From UBA12567 sp964598425 (lineage in GTDB: Bacteria; Planctomycetota; Phycisphaerae; Phycisphaerales; SM1A02): 62,277 nt of DNA. The notes under the pieces were generated by a model. That model did not search any database and was not told the origin of the DNA. It saw only the letters and a program-made list of their open reading frames with translations. The stretch spans positions 1 through 62,277 of the forward strand of contig CAZRBV010000015.1 in the NCBI GenBank assembly GCA_964598425.1, written 5' to 3'. The stretch's first letter is position 1. Each line of letters begins with the position of its first letter. Of the stretch, positions 33,673 through 42,288 are shown one piece after another. The position numbers and the translations under genes were made by a program.

Positions 33673-34683
33673 TCAAGAAGTGGATCCGGAATGTCTTTCA
33701 AATGTGTCGACCTCGCCAGAGGACCCAAGAACGACACTCGTTCGTTCGTGAAGATCCGATGCTTGAAGGTCGAGTATGCGGGTTCCTTGATCTGTGATGG
33801 CTCGACCACCAGCCTGCTCGATCAGCATGGCCATTGGGAGCGCTTCATACAACATACGGAGCTTGCCCTCGGGACGATCGGTTGTTGTCGGGTAGAGGAA
33901 GATGCCACCCTTCAAGAGCGTCCTGTGAACGTCGGCCACCATCGATCCGATGTAGCGAGATGAATAATCATTGTCATGTGCCCATTGCAAATACGTCTGG
34001 ACATGCTCCGGGAATCGAGCCGAATAGGCTTCGTTTATGGAGTAAATCTTGCGCTCGCCAGGGATTCGAATATTCCTTTTGGCAAGCACATAGGATCCAA
34101 TTGAGTGGTCAAGCACAAACATGTCGACACCATTTCCAGTCGTCAACATGAATACGGTAGAGGATCCATACAGGACATACCCTGCGGCGACAATGACAGC
34201 TTGTGGAGAGAGCAGTGCTTCGGTTCCACCCTTTCCCCCATCCGGTAGTCGGAGTACCCCGAAAATGGTCCCGACGCCGACAGACACATCGATGTTTGAC
34301 GATCCATCAAGAGGGTCGAAGAAGACCGCGTAGCGTCCTCCATCATCGCGGGTTCTCAGGATGGTTGGCTCTTCATCTTCTTCGCTTACAAGCACGCCGA
34401 TATTGGCGCGGCTTCCCAAACATGACTTGATGATGTCATTGGCGATGACGTCGAGCTTCTGCTGCTGTTCGCCGTGGGTGTTGTTGGAGGCCAGTTCACC
34501 GATGACGTCCTCAATTCGCGCCCGGCGGACCTTGTTCCCAATAGTCTTGGTTGCCAGAGAAATAGCAGAGAGGATCCAGGAGAAGTCGCCAGTCGCCCCC
34601 GGGTGATCTCGTTCTCCAGCCAGCACATGACTCTGGAGCGACATCAGGTTGTCATCGGTCCATGTCGTCGTCGGATCGCCCAT
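33673..34683 (-). CDS. fbp: Fructose-1,6-bisphosphatase, class I
   Basis: Hydrolyses fructose 1,6-bisphosphate in gluconeogenesis or carbon fixation. 336 residues. The metal-binding run VSEEDEE (near 99) and DPLDGSSNID (123-132) are intact. NDIIKSCLGS and LKGGIFLYPTT complete the active site. ATG 34683 has AAGGAG about 9 bases upstream. prpD follows on the same strand after 34 bases; both serve carbon metabolism, but a shared promoter is only a guess. Confidence 0.95.
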   Translation of the reverse strand: MGDPTTTWTDDNLMSLQSHVLAGERDHPGATGDFSWILSAISLATKTIGNKVRRARIEDVIGELASNNTHGEQQQKLDVIANDIIKSCLGSRANIGVLVSEEDEEPTILRTRDDGGRYAVFFDPLDGSSNIDVSVGVGTIFGVLRLPDGGKGGTEALLSPQAVIVAAGYVLYGSSTVFMLTTGNGVDMFVLDHSIGSYVLAKRNIRIPGERKIYSINEAYSARFPEHVQTYLQWAHDNDYSSRYIGSMVADVHRTLLKGGIFLYPTTTDRPEGKLRMLYEALPMAMLIEQAGGRAITDQGTRILDLQASDLHERTSVVLGSSGEVDTFERHSGSTS

Positions 34684-34835
34684 CAGGATGTCTCCTTGTT
34701 GGGGTGAGAGTGGCGACGGGGAAGTCGGGACTCGCTAGCATCCACGGTCCCCGTCGGATTCTGCCAGACCGGCCATAATACCCGACGCGACAGCGTGATC
34801 ATCAGCCCTCGTCTCATTCCAATGGAGCCCCCGCC

Positions 34836-36008
34836 ATGACTTCCAGTGTGATCTTGTCGGCCCGTCGAACACCTGTTGGACGATTCTTTGGAGGATTCAG
34901 TCGTGTTCCAGCGCCCCAGTTAGGTGCGTTCGCGGTGGAAGCGGCAATTGCTTCTGCTGGGGTGTCGGCCGACGACATTGATGAGTGCATCATGGGGTGT
35001 GTCCTGCAAGCTGGCCTCGGTCAGAACCCTGCCAGACAAGCGGCACTTCGAGGCGGACTCGACCCCTCATGCAGTGCCCAGACTATCAACAAGGTGTGTG
35101 GATCTGGCTTGCAGGCTGTTATGACTGCGGATCAGTCGATTCGAAGCGGTGATAACCAGGTCGTTGTGGCTGGTGGCCTCGAGAATATGACACGAGCCCC
35201 CCACTACGCCGATGTTCGAGGTGGGATCAAGTTTGGCCCAGGCACTTTGAATGACCACATGGCTCACGATGGCCTTGAGTGCGCCTTTGAAGGGTGGGGT
35301 ATGGGTCTGGCCGCTGAACATACTGCCGCCAAACACCAGATCTGCCGTGAAGATATGGATGCACTCGCAGCAGCGTCACACCAGAAGGCGGCGCATGCAG
35401 CCGCTGAAGGGTGGTTCGATGCAGAATTGATTCCACTGACCGCTGAGCAGGTCAAACAGAAAGCCGATGTCATTGCGGACGAGGGTATTCGTGCAGATAC
35501 GACCGCCGAAAAACTCGGAAAACTCCGCCCATCTTTCAAGAAGGATGGCACAGTTACAGCGGGCAATGCATCGCAGATCAGCGATGGTGGCGCAGCGATC
35601 GTTGTGGCATCAGAGGAGTATGCTGAGGACTGTGGATTGACGCCGATGGCGCGTATTGTGGCCTGCAACACAGTGGGTGTTGAGCCGAGGGATCTTTTTG
35701 AGGCTCCAGGCCTTGGGGTCGAGCAACTGCTTTCAGATTGTGGCCTTGACCATGATGAAGTCGATCTGTTTGAACTCAATGAGGCATTCGCGGCTCAGGC
35801 GTTGTGCAATACGCGGTACCTGGACATTGACCCATCAAAGGTCAACGTGTGCGGCGGGGCGATTGCGATCGGGCATCCAATCGGCGCCTCGGGCGCGCGG
35901 GTTCTCGTCACCCTTGTGAACCAGATGCAGCGCGTTGACGCTTCGCGCGGTGTTGCGAGCCTCTGTCTTGGGGGCGGCAACGCCGTAACAATGTTGGTGG
36001 AGCGATAG
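34836..36008 (+). CDS. Acetyl-CoA acetyltransferase (biosynthetic thiolase)
   Basis: 390 residues, the normal thiolase length. The nucleophile is Cys88 in NKVCGSGLQAV. His347 lies in GHPIGASGAR and Cys377 in SLCLGGGNA, so all catalytic residues are present. It belongs to the AtoB/PhaA type, which condenses two acetyl-CoA or cleaves acetoacetyl-CoA. It is divergent from fbp (152 bases between starts). It may feed into acyl-CoA metabolism together with the propionyl-CoA genes in the window; no phaB or phaC is seen. Confidence 0.94.
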   Translation: MTSSVILSARRTPVGRFFGGFSRVPAPQLGAFAVEAAIASAGVSADDIDECIMGCVLQAGLGQNPARQAALRGGLDPSCSAQTINKVCGSGLQAVMTADQSIRSGDNQVVVAGGLENMTRAPHYADVRGGIKFGPGTLNDHMAHDGLECAFEGWGMGLAAEHTAAKHQICREDMDALAAASHQKAAHAAAEGWFDAELIPLTAEQVKQKADVIADEGIRADTTAEKLGKLRPSFKKDGTVTAGNASQISDGGAAIVVASEEYAEDCGLTPMARIVACNTVGVEPRDLFEAPGLGVEQLLSDCGLDHDEVDLFELNEAFAAQALCNTRYLDIDPSKVNVCGGAIAIGHPIGASGARVLVTLVNQMQRVDASRGVASLCLGGGNAVTMLVER

Positions 36009-36018
36009 TAGCCACACC

Positions 36019-36033
36019 GAATGGAATCCATTC
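36019..36033. repeat. Short palindrome after the thiolase gene
   Basis: GAATGGA-A-TCCATTC is a 7-bp inverted repeat with one central base, 11 bases after the thiolase stop. No T-run follows, so it is not a classic Rho-independent terminator. It could be a protein-binding site for the gene at 36168 or a small hairpin. Confidence 0.35.
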
Positions 36034-36167
36034 CTGCGGGTGAGTCTGGTTCTGAGAGTGAGCAACAGGCCGTGCCCAGCGGTTTTTGACAGATAAAGGG
36101 ATCTGTGGGGATTGATTGGACCGATGCTCCGAACAGCAGGCTACCCAGCCACTTGCAGGAGCTCGAA

Positions 36168-37244
36168 ATGGCCTGTTGCACGAGTCCTCATCAGTCAGAT
36201 TCAATGAGGCGGACCGTCATTGCACGCTGGAATACTGTGCTGGCGGTGGTGTGGGCTGCGGGCGTGCTTCTCTTGATATCGCTCCTTCTGTGGCCCAAGA
36301 TCGGAATCCATGCGTTCTGGGATGTGCTTATTCCAATAGCTCCAGCTCTATTGGTCTTTGCTCCTGGAGTGTGGCGCAACATCTGTCCACTTGGAACGAC
36401 ATCACAATTGGGTCGGCGTCTTCTCAGGGCACAGGGGATTCGATTGGGACCCCGGACTCACGTGTGGATGGCGCTGATCGGGGTCATCCTGCTCCTGGTG
36501 ATCGTGCCTCTTCGGCATCCATGGTTCAATGTCAGTGGCGTTGCGACATTCATCCTTTTGATGTCTGCGGGGCTGGTTGCGCTGATTGCAGGCATGTTGA
36601 CGATCGGCAAGAGTGGGTGGTGCGCCGGACTATGTCCGGTACATGCTGTCGAGCGTTTGTATGGAAGCAACCCGTGTATGACAGTGACCAGCAGTCATTG
36701 TGCTGAGTGCGTCAAATGCACGACCCCCTGTCCGGATACATCTCCTGGCATCCGGCATGGGCAGGGTGCTCGATCGATTCCCAGGCGGGTATTGCGAGCG
36801 GTCATTGTTGGTGGTTTCCCCGGGTATGTCTGGGGGTGGTTTCAAGTTCCAGATGGTGGATCGGTGTTGTCGGCATCACTCTGGTTGTGGCCGTTTGGTG
36901 GCTTGCTCGTAACCCTTGTGTTGTGGTCATTGCTGAACGCAGCACTTCCCATGCGTGATCAAAGGAGGCTCGATGCACTCTTTGCTGCCACTGCTGTATC
37001 TGCGTATTACTGGTTCAGGATTCCAGCACTGGTTGGATACGGCGAGTTTGGAAGTGATGGAATGCTCGTTGATCTTCGTGACGTGATCCCCCTTTGGAGT
37101 GTCACTCTTACGAAAGTGTTGTTGGCGTGTGTCTTTGTCTGGTGGATGGTGATCCGAAGATGTGCGCCGAAGCCGTGGATGTACCGCCCACCTCATGCCC
37201 GCAATTCATCATCGGTCCAGGAGCTATCGATTTCGATGGCGTAG
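36168..37244 (+). CDS. NapH-like membrane iron-sulfur protein
   Basis: 358 residues with about six helices. A cysteine in WRNICPLGTTSQLGRR and two in GWCAGLCPVHAVERLYG resemble the membrane-facing Cys of NapH/CcoG/NosR proteins. A soluble stretch HCAECVKCTTPCPD is a 4Fe-4S motif (CxxCxxCxxxCP). It probably moves electrons through the membrane between a quinol and another Fe-S or copper/haem protein. No nap, nos or cco genes are nearby, so the partner is unknown. ATG 36168 has CAGGAG 6 bases upstream; the first twelve residues contain two cysteines. Confidence 0.82.
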   Translation: MACCTSPHQSDSMRRTVIARWNTVLAVVWAAGVLLLISLLLWPKIGIHAFWDVLIPIAPALLVFAPGVWRNICPLGTTSQLGRRLLRAQGIRLGPRTHVWMALIGVILLLVIVPLRHPWFNVSGVATFILLMSAGLVALIAGMLTIGKSGWCAGLCPVHAVERLYGSNPCMTVTSSHCAECVKCTTPCPDTSPGIRHGQGARSIPRRVLRAVIVGGFPGYVWGWFQVPDGGSVLSASLWLWPFGGLLVTLVLWSLLNAALPMRDQRRLDALFAATAVSAYYWFRIPALVGYGEFGSDGMLVDLRDVIPLWSVTLTKVLLACVFVWWMVIRRCAPKPWMYRPPHARNSSSVQELSISMA

Positions 37245-37266
37245 GTCTTGCCGCGAAACAATCACC

Positions 37267-37719
37267 CTACAAACCGATATCCTCGGCCCACAGGTCTGGT
37301 TTCTCCCGCATAAGACGATCCATGAGCGCGATACATCGAGAATCATTCAGGACGATCAGATCGACACCCTGATCCCGCATCCACGCCTCAGCGCCCACGA
37401 AACTCCTGTTTTCACCGATCACAACACGCGGAATCCTGAAGAGCAGGACAGTTCCACTGCACATGCTGCACGGGCTTAGCGTGGATGTCATTGTGAGTGA
37501 CTGCCAATCTCGTCGCCGCCCGGCCTTGCGAATGCAATCAACTTCCGCGTGCGCCGTGGGATCGCCCGTCTGCACACGCTGATTGTGCCCCCGCGCGACG
37601 ATCTCCCCTGTCTCGGTTCTGGCGAGAACCGCGCCAATCGGGATTCCCCCCTCCGCCCATGACTTTTCCGCTTGCTCGATTGCTGCTGTCAGCCAATCAT
37701 CGTGGAACGAGTCATTCAT
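37267..37719 (-). CDS. Cytosine deaminase of the yeast Fcy1 type
   Basis: 150 residues. The zinc site is H57-A58-E59 and PCSMC (Cys84, Cys87), as in CDA-fold deaminases. Similarity to yeast Fcy1 is clear from memory: GGIPIGAVL, GHNQRVQ, TLSPCSMCSG, RVVIGENRSF and the C-terminal helix EKPDLWAEDIGL. Fcy1 deaminates cytosine to uracil. It is not a TadA-type protein: those lack the ED-IG end. It overlaps a lipoprotein gene upstream by 8 bases. Whether it acts on cytosine, isocytosine or a related base needs testing. Confidence 0.82.
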   Translation of the reverse strand: MNDSFHDDWLTAAIEQAEKSWAEGGIPIGAVLARTETGEIVARGHNQRVQTGDPTAHAEVDCIRKAGRRRDWQSLTMTSTLSPCSMCSGTVLLFRIPRVVIGENRSFVGAEAWMRDQGVDLIVLNDSRCIALMDRLMREKPDLWAEDIGL

Positions 37720-38254
37720 CGTCCGGCGCAGCTGTGGCGGTTGAGGTTGTTTCTTCTTCCTGCCCAGTGTGCGAGGCTGCGACGGCTTCGCCGGTCAATC
37801 GTTCCAACTGATTGTCATTGAATCGCCACCAATTCGCGCCGGTGACTTCCCACGGCGTCAGGACATACTTTCGCATATCGAGTGTGATCAACTGGCGGCC
37901 GCGTCCGGGTCGCGGCGTGTCAAGATCAATCTGCGCAGAGCTGGAATGCATGCGGACAGCGCGTACAGCCACAGCAGATCCTTCATCGGTGTCAATGATG
38001 TTGCAAGAGGGCAGTAGATCGGCCACACGAGTGTCGGCCGCGGACAGGGAGGGCGCCAGGTAAACAGTGACCGGCCCGTCCGAGAGGGCTGTTGGCTCTC
38101 GGGTTGTCCACCATTCCACAGCGGTCGCGATTGCTTCTGGGACGGGGGCATCTGCCGGGGAGGCTGTTTGCAGAGACGATTCCTGTGGCCACCTTGCCTC
38201 AGGGGCGCAAGAGGCGATGAATAGTGAGATCAGAAGGCAGGGCAATACACGCAT
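37712..38254 (-). CDS. Lipoprotein of unknown function
   Basis: 180 residues. The signal peptide MRVLPCLLISLFIASC ends in lipobox FIASC. The mature part is acidic and polar with one structured core, from about 55 to 145 (TVYLAPSLSAADTRVADLLP to WWRFNDNQLERL), followed by a Thr/Ser/Glu tail. No domain is recognised. Its 3' end overlaps the cytosine deaminase gene by 8 bases, so the two are probably in one transcript. The UbiX gene lies on the other strand, 91 bases from this start. Confidence 0.68.
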   Translation of the reverse strand: MRVLPCLLISLFIASCAPEARWPQESSLQTASPADAPVPEAIATAVEWWTTREPTALSDGPVTVYLAPSLSAADTRVADLLPSCNIIDTDEGSAVAVRAVRMHSSSAQIDLDTPRPGRGRQLITLDMRKYVLTPWEVTGANWWRFNDNQLERLTGEAVAASHTGQEEETTSTATAAPDDE

Positions 38255-38345
38255 GACAAGGCTCCTTGGACGCCAGTGTATCAGTAGCCCCCGAGCTTAC
38301 GCCCGGCGATCCACAAGATGTCGCTACCTTGTGGGGATGTCGTGG

Positions 38346-38942
38346 ATGAACAATGATCGGAGAATTGTGGTCGGGATCAGTGGAGCGTCTGGCGCGCCGT
38401 ACGCAATTCGGGTCATTGAACTGCTGTCCCTTCAGGGAATCGAAGTTCATGTGGCCGTTTCCGATCTGGGGCGGCGGCTTCTCAACGAGGAGTGCGCAAT
38501 ACCCACACTGGCTTCCGAGGCCATCGCCCGTGATGGAGACCCAGCGATGGTTCATCTCCACTCGGGGCGAGATATGGGAGCCATCATTGCCAGTGGGTCG
38601 TTTGCGCATGATGGCATGATCATTGTTCCGTGCTCGAGCAACACACTCGGAGCACTTGCTTCGGGAATCACGATGTCTCTTGTGCAGCGGGCGGCGGCTG
38701 TCACACTCAAGGAAGGTCGACCATTGGTGTTGGCGCATCGAGAGACACCATTGAGCCAGATTGATATTCAGAACATGGATCGGATGGCCCGGGCGGGTGC
38801 CACGATCGCGCCGCTTGCGCCGGGTTTCTATATGAATCCCACTTCAGTCGAAGACATGATCGACTTTATGGCCGGAAGAATGTTAGATCTGCTCGGTGTT
38901 GAGCATGATCTCCCGGTCAGGTGGTGTGATAGATCACTCTGA
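38346..38942 (+). CDS. ubiX: Flavin prenyltransferase UbiX
   Basis: Prenylates FMN to make the cofactor of UbiD decarboxylases. 198 residues, the usual size. It starts RRIVVGISGASGAPYAIRVI, the family signature, and has VPCSSNTLGALASGITMSL and LVLAHRETPLSQIDIQNM in the middle. ATG 38346 follows GGGG about 10 bases upstream; an in-frame ATG at 38337 is also possible. No ubiD is within the window. It ends inside the adaptor gene on the other strand (9-base overlap). Confidence 0.93.
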   Translation: MNNDRRIVVGISGASGAPYAIRVIELLSLQGIEVHVAVSDLGRRLLNEECAIPTLASEAIARDGDPAMVHLHSGRDMGAIIASGSFAHDGMIIVPCSSNTLGALASGITMSLVQRAAAVTLKEGRPLVLAHRETPLSQIDIQNMDRMARAGATIAPLAPGFYMNPTSVEDMIDFMAGRMLDLLGVEHDLPVRWCDRSL

Positions 38943-40439
38943 GAGTTCTTCAGCGTTCAGGATGGTACCGAGTGGTGGCTCCCGAAGAAGAACACGGTCT
39001 CCAGCGCCAATCCCACCCAGAATCTCTACATAGAGTTCGCTCGATCTTCCAAGAGTGACAGGTACAGCTTTGTATCGCATGCCATCGGCTACGTACACCA
39101 GTGTTGTGCGACCATTTCGATGCACCGATTGAATCGGCACATACAACGCTTCGGTTACCGTCTCGACAAGAATGGTGGCTTGACACCGCATGGACGGCTT
39201 GAGTGCGAGGTTTGAGGTGTTCTCAATGTGGATAAGAACGGAGTAGTCTCGCCTGTTGGGATCTCGCCACCCCCCATCTTCAGCCAGGACACCAATTGAT
39301 TGGACAACTCCAGATAGCACACTCTCTTGAAAAGCATCCATTCGAATGGTCGCAGGCTGGCCCGCCTTGATGTGTCCACTGAGTGCTTCATTGACCTTGA
39401 CATCACCCAACATCTGGCTTGTATTTGGCAACACAACGAGAAGTCTGTTTCGAGAGACCTTCGACCCGACGCGAAGCGAGTCGTCGCGGTCCCATCCCTT
39501 GATCGTGGTTCCATAGACAACCATCCCATCAGCCGTTGCCACAACAGTGCAGTTCTCAAGCTGCTCTCTGTGCTTCGCTAATCGTTCAATCTTGGACTCA
39601 AGGTTACTCTTGGCCGCTTCGAGATTACTCTCGGAACTATTGACGCTGGCGGCAGTTCGCGTTTCAACACGAGCGAGTTCTTCCTCTGCTTGCTGAAGGT
39701 CGGACTCCTTTCGCTGTTTATCCTTGGTGAACATGTACTTCTCATACACATCCTGATCCAACCTGGCCTGCGAGAGTTGCGCTTCGGCTCTGATCATTTG
39801 GATTTCATCCTGCTCCAGATCGTTCTGGCTGATGAAATCCCGCTCCCGTAGTTCCAGAGACTTCTCGTATTTGTCCGCGAGACGTTTGTGATCTTTCTCG
39901 GCAGTGCGGAGCGCGAGCGCAAGCTGGTTGCGTTTGGCGACTACTTCACCTTCCTGCCAGGCAAGTAGTGCGAGTCTGGCTTGATCTACGGCAACTTTGG
40001 ACTTTGCGAGACTGGACTCGCGAGACTTTTGGGTGATAGACAGATCTGCGGTTCTGGTCTCAACCAGATTGCGAGCGTTGACAACAGCTTCTTCTGCCGA
40101 TTCGATGCGTTCTCGAACCTCTTTGTCATCCATACGGACAAGAACGTCGCCAACGCGAGCAGCTGTGCCCTCGTCGACGATTTCAATAATCGTGGCGGTG
40201 CCATCAACGTCCGATCGAAGTTCCACCTGCTCGCCTGCGACAACCTCTCCAGATGCCGGAATTGTGACGTCAAAGTCCCCAACAACAGCTTCGAACAGAT
40301 CCACATCGCTCTGGATTTGAGTCTCTGAACCGCCACTGCGAAGCACCGCAAATGCAACTGCGATGCACAAAATGCCGCCAGCGACGACGATGCCCGTCGT
40401 GCTGACCCCCCTTCTGTGATTGGTAGGAACTCGGGTCAT
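38934..40439 (-). CDS. HlyD/RND-type periplasmic adaptor (membrane fusion protein)
   Basis: 501 residues. One N-terminal helix (about 15-35) anchors it in the inner membrane. A lipoyl-like and a beta-barrel domain flank a very long coiled-coil hairpin (about 100-300) and are followed by the QSVHRNGRTTLVYVADG membrane-proximal domain. It links an inner-membrane pump to the outer-membrane channel. The OMF partner gene lies directly upstream with an 8-base gap. No ABC or RND pump gene follows; UbiX is convergent downstream. Confidence 0.88.
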   Translation of the reverse strand: MTRVPTNHRRGVSTTGIVVAGGILCIAVAFAVLRSGGSETQIQSDVDLFEAVVGDFDVTIPASGEVVAGEQVELRSDVDGTATIIEIVDEGTAARVGDVLVRMDDKEVRERIESAEEAVVNARNLVETRTADLSITQKSRESSLAKSKVAVDQARLALLAWQEGEVVAKRNQLALALRTAEKDHKRLADKYEKSLELRERDFISQNDLEQDEIQMIRAEAQLSQARLDQDVYEKYMFTKDKQRKESDLQQAEEELARVETRTAASVNSSESNLEAAKSNLESKIERLAKHREQLENCTVVATADGMVVYGTTIKGWDRDDSLRVGSKVSRNRLLVVLPNTSQMLGDVKVNEALSGHIKAGQPATIRMDAFQESVLSGVVQSIGVLAEDGGWRDPNRRDYSVLIHIENTSNLALKPSMRCQATILVETVTEALYVPIQSVHRNGRTTLVYVADGMRYKAVPVTLGRSSELYVEILGGIGAGDRVLLREPPLGTILNAEELSE

Positions 40440-40447
40440 TGTGCTCG

Positions 40448-42229
40448 TCAGTGTACTTGGGCGCCGCTGCTCGGTTCGGCATTCGAGTCCAGGCCTGAGT
40501 CGTTGTAGGACAGTGAGGATGTCACTGAAATCACCATTCCAGGGAGAGGTTCCAGCGCTGCATCGGCGTCGATCCTCAATTGGCCGGTGGAGAGCAAGTA
40601 TTGGAGAATTGATTCTTGAACACTGCGAAACGCTTGAGCGCGGCCGTTCTGAGCTTGCTGGAGACTCTGAATGGAAGACAGTTGATCAAGAACTGTGTAA
40701 CTGTCCGGATCGGCATCAATAGACTCAATATTCATTCGTGCAATGTCGACATTACGCTTCTGGATATCCAGAGAGAAGAGGTTGGCATCGATGTCCCGGA
40801 CTGCAGAGCGAACCTCAAGAGCAGCTTCATCCCGGCGTTTTCGATACTCGCGACGATCGCGCTCCAGTGAGATTTGGGCCTGCCGTACGGCGATTCGCTC
40901 AGCCTCTCGATCCAGTGGAAGGCCGAGCGTGAGTGATGCTTCCGCATTCATGTCTTCAATCGAAGGGAGTACGGCGTCGTAGTAATACGTGTCGTTTGAG
41001 CCAAACCGGATACTCCCACCTACATTGAGATCTGGCAACAACCCATTGAGGGCATTTCGTACACCACGTTGGCGGTCGACCAATCTGTCGCGATCGCTCT
41101 GGAGGTCAAGCCGCTGCGTCAATGCCACTTCAACAGCGGCATTGAGATCTGTGGCAGGTGGGTCGATTGCAAAGGTCCGCGTGTCGATGCGAACGGGGGT
41201 GTCAACAGGCCAGTTGATCAACAACTTGAATCGATCAACGGAAAGCCGGTATGACTCCCAGAGCCCGGCAACTCGAGATCGTTCCTGAAGCGCACGATTC
41301 TCAGCTTCTGCGGCGTCGTAGAGTCTGGCGCGGCCAGCCTCGTACAACGCACGTCTCCTCTCTGCAAGTCGATCAAGCAATGCGGCCGCTTCCAATGCAT
41401 TGTCAAGTTGCTGTCGCTGGACAAGAAGTCCAAGCCAGGATCGTACAATGCGGAACCAGAAGCTTCTCCGAAACTCCTCAAAGTCTCGGGCGGCATACAC
41501 CAGATCACGCTCAGCTTGAATGATTCCTTCCTGAGCGATCATGCCGGCGCCTCGGAGCAAGGGAATGTTTCCTCCAAGGAAGAACTGCCCAACACGTGTT
41601 GTGCTGGATCCGGTGTTCCCTGACGCCGCCCCATAGACCTCATGGGCGAACGTGGCGACATACGAAGCTGTGACCTCGCCGCCCCATGGCAGTTGTTGAG
41701 ATGCGCTGAACGTGTTGACTAGTGCCTTTGCAGATTGAAGAAAGTCGCTTTCACTGTCTTCGTGTTCATACTGCAGGGAAATATCGTCAGCGATCTGAGG
41801 TGTCCATTGATGGAGTTCAAGGGCGAGACGAAGGCAGGCCAGCAGATAGTCTTCTTCGGCAAATCGGTACTCACGGCCATGCTCGAACGCCCACGTGACT
41901 GCTTCGACAAACGAGAGTTCTGTGCCGTCATCACTGGCGACCTCATATCCCTGGAGCCTTGCAAGGACATCCGCGGCTTCAATTGAGGCAATTGAATCCC
42001 ACTCCATCTCGTGGGCTGGTGGATTGAATGTGGATGGGTGCTTGTCATTCATCGTTTCCTCGGAAACGGCGATGTCGGCCCACTCCGCCACGGGGCGTGG
42101 CGGAACAGGCGCATTGATCCCTCTGGAGCCTTCTACCAGCATCTCGTTGACGTGTCGGTCGATGGAGTGGAAGTCTGGCGAGCATCCGACTGCACAAATC
42201 ATCATCGCAACAGTGAGCGCACATCTCAT
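40448..42229 (-). CDS. TolC-like outer membrane efflux protein, lipoprotein
   Basis: 593 residues. Signal peptide MRCALTVAMMICAVGC ends in a lipobox (AVGC). Two TolC-type repeats with long amphipathic helices (about 165-360 and 390-570) are visible, for example QAERDLVYAARDFEEFRRSF and LEVRSAVRDIDANLFSLDIQ. It should form the trimeric outer-membrane channel of the adjacent adaptor. The ATG at 42229 is in a gap facing the methyltransferase gene. The N-terminal 100 residues after the lipobox have no clear homology. Confidence 0.85.
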   Translation of the reverse strand: MRCALTVAMMICAVGCSPDFHSIDRHVNEMLVEGSRGINAPVPPRPVAEWADIAVSEETMNDKHPSTFNPPAHEMEWDSIASIEAADVLARLQGYEVASDDGTELSFVEAVTWAFEHGREYRFAEEDYLLACLRLALELHQWTPQIADDISLQYEHEDSESDFLQSAKALVNTFSASQQLPWGGEVTASYVATFAHEVYGAASGNTGSSTTRVGQFFLGGNIPLLRGAGMIAQEGIIQAERDLVYAARDFEEFRRSFWFRIVRSWLGLLVQRQQLDNALEAAALLDRLAERRRALYEAGRARLYDAAEAENRALQERSRVAGLWESYRLSVDRFKLLINWPVDTPVRIDTRTFAIDPPATDLNAAVEVALTQRLDLQSDRDRLVDRQRGVRNALNGLLPDLNVGGSIRFGSNDTYYYDAVLPSIEDMNAEASLTLGLPLDREAERIAVRQAQISLERDRREYRKRRDEAALEVRSAVRDIDANLFSLDIQKRNVDIARMNIESIDADPDSYTVLDQLSSIQSLQQAQNGRAQAFRSVQESILQYLLSTGQLRIDADAALEPLPGMVISVTSSLSYNDSGLDSNAEPSSGAQVH

Positions 42230-42288
42230 GCGGCCAATTGTACGCACCGCAGCCCATTTGCAGCCACGAACCTGCCATACTGGGGCCC

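Noticed and set aside
36081..36100. Rho-independent terminator after thiolase
   Set aside because: There is a T-run (GGTTTTTGAC) but no stable GC hairpin directly before it.
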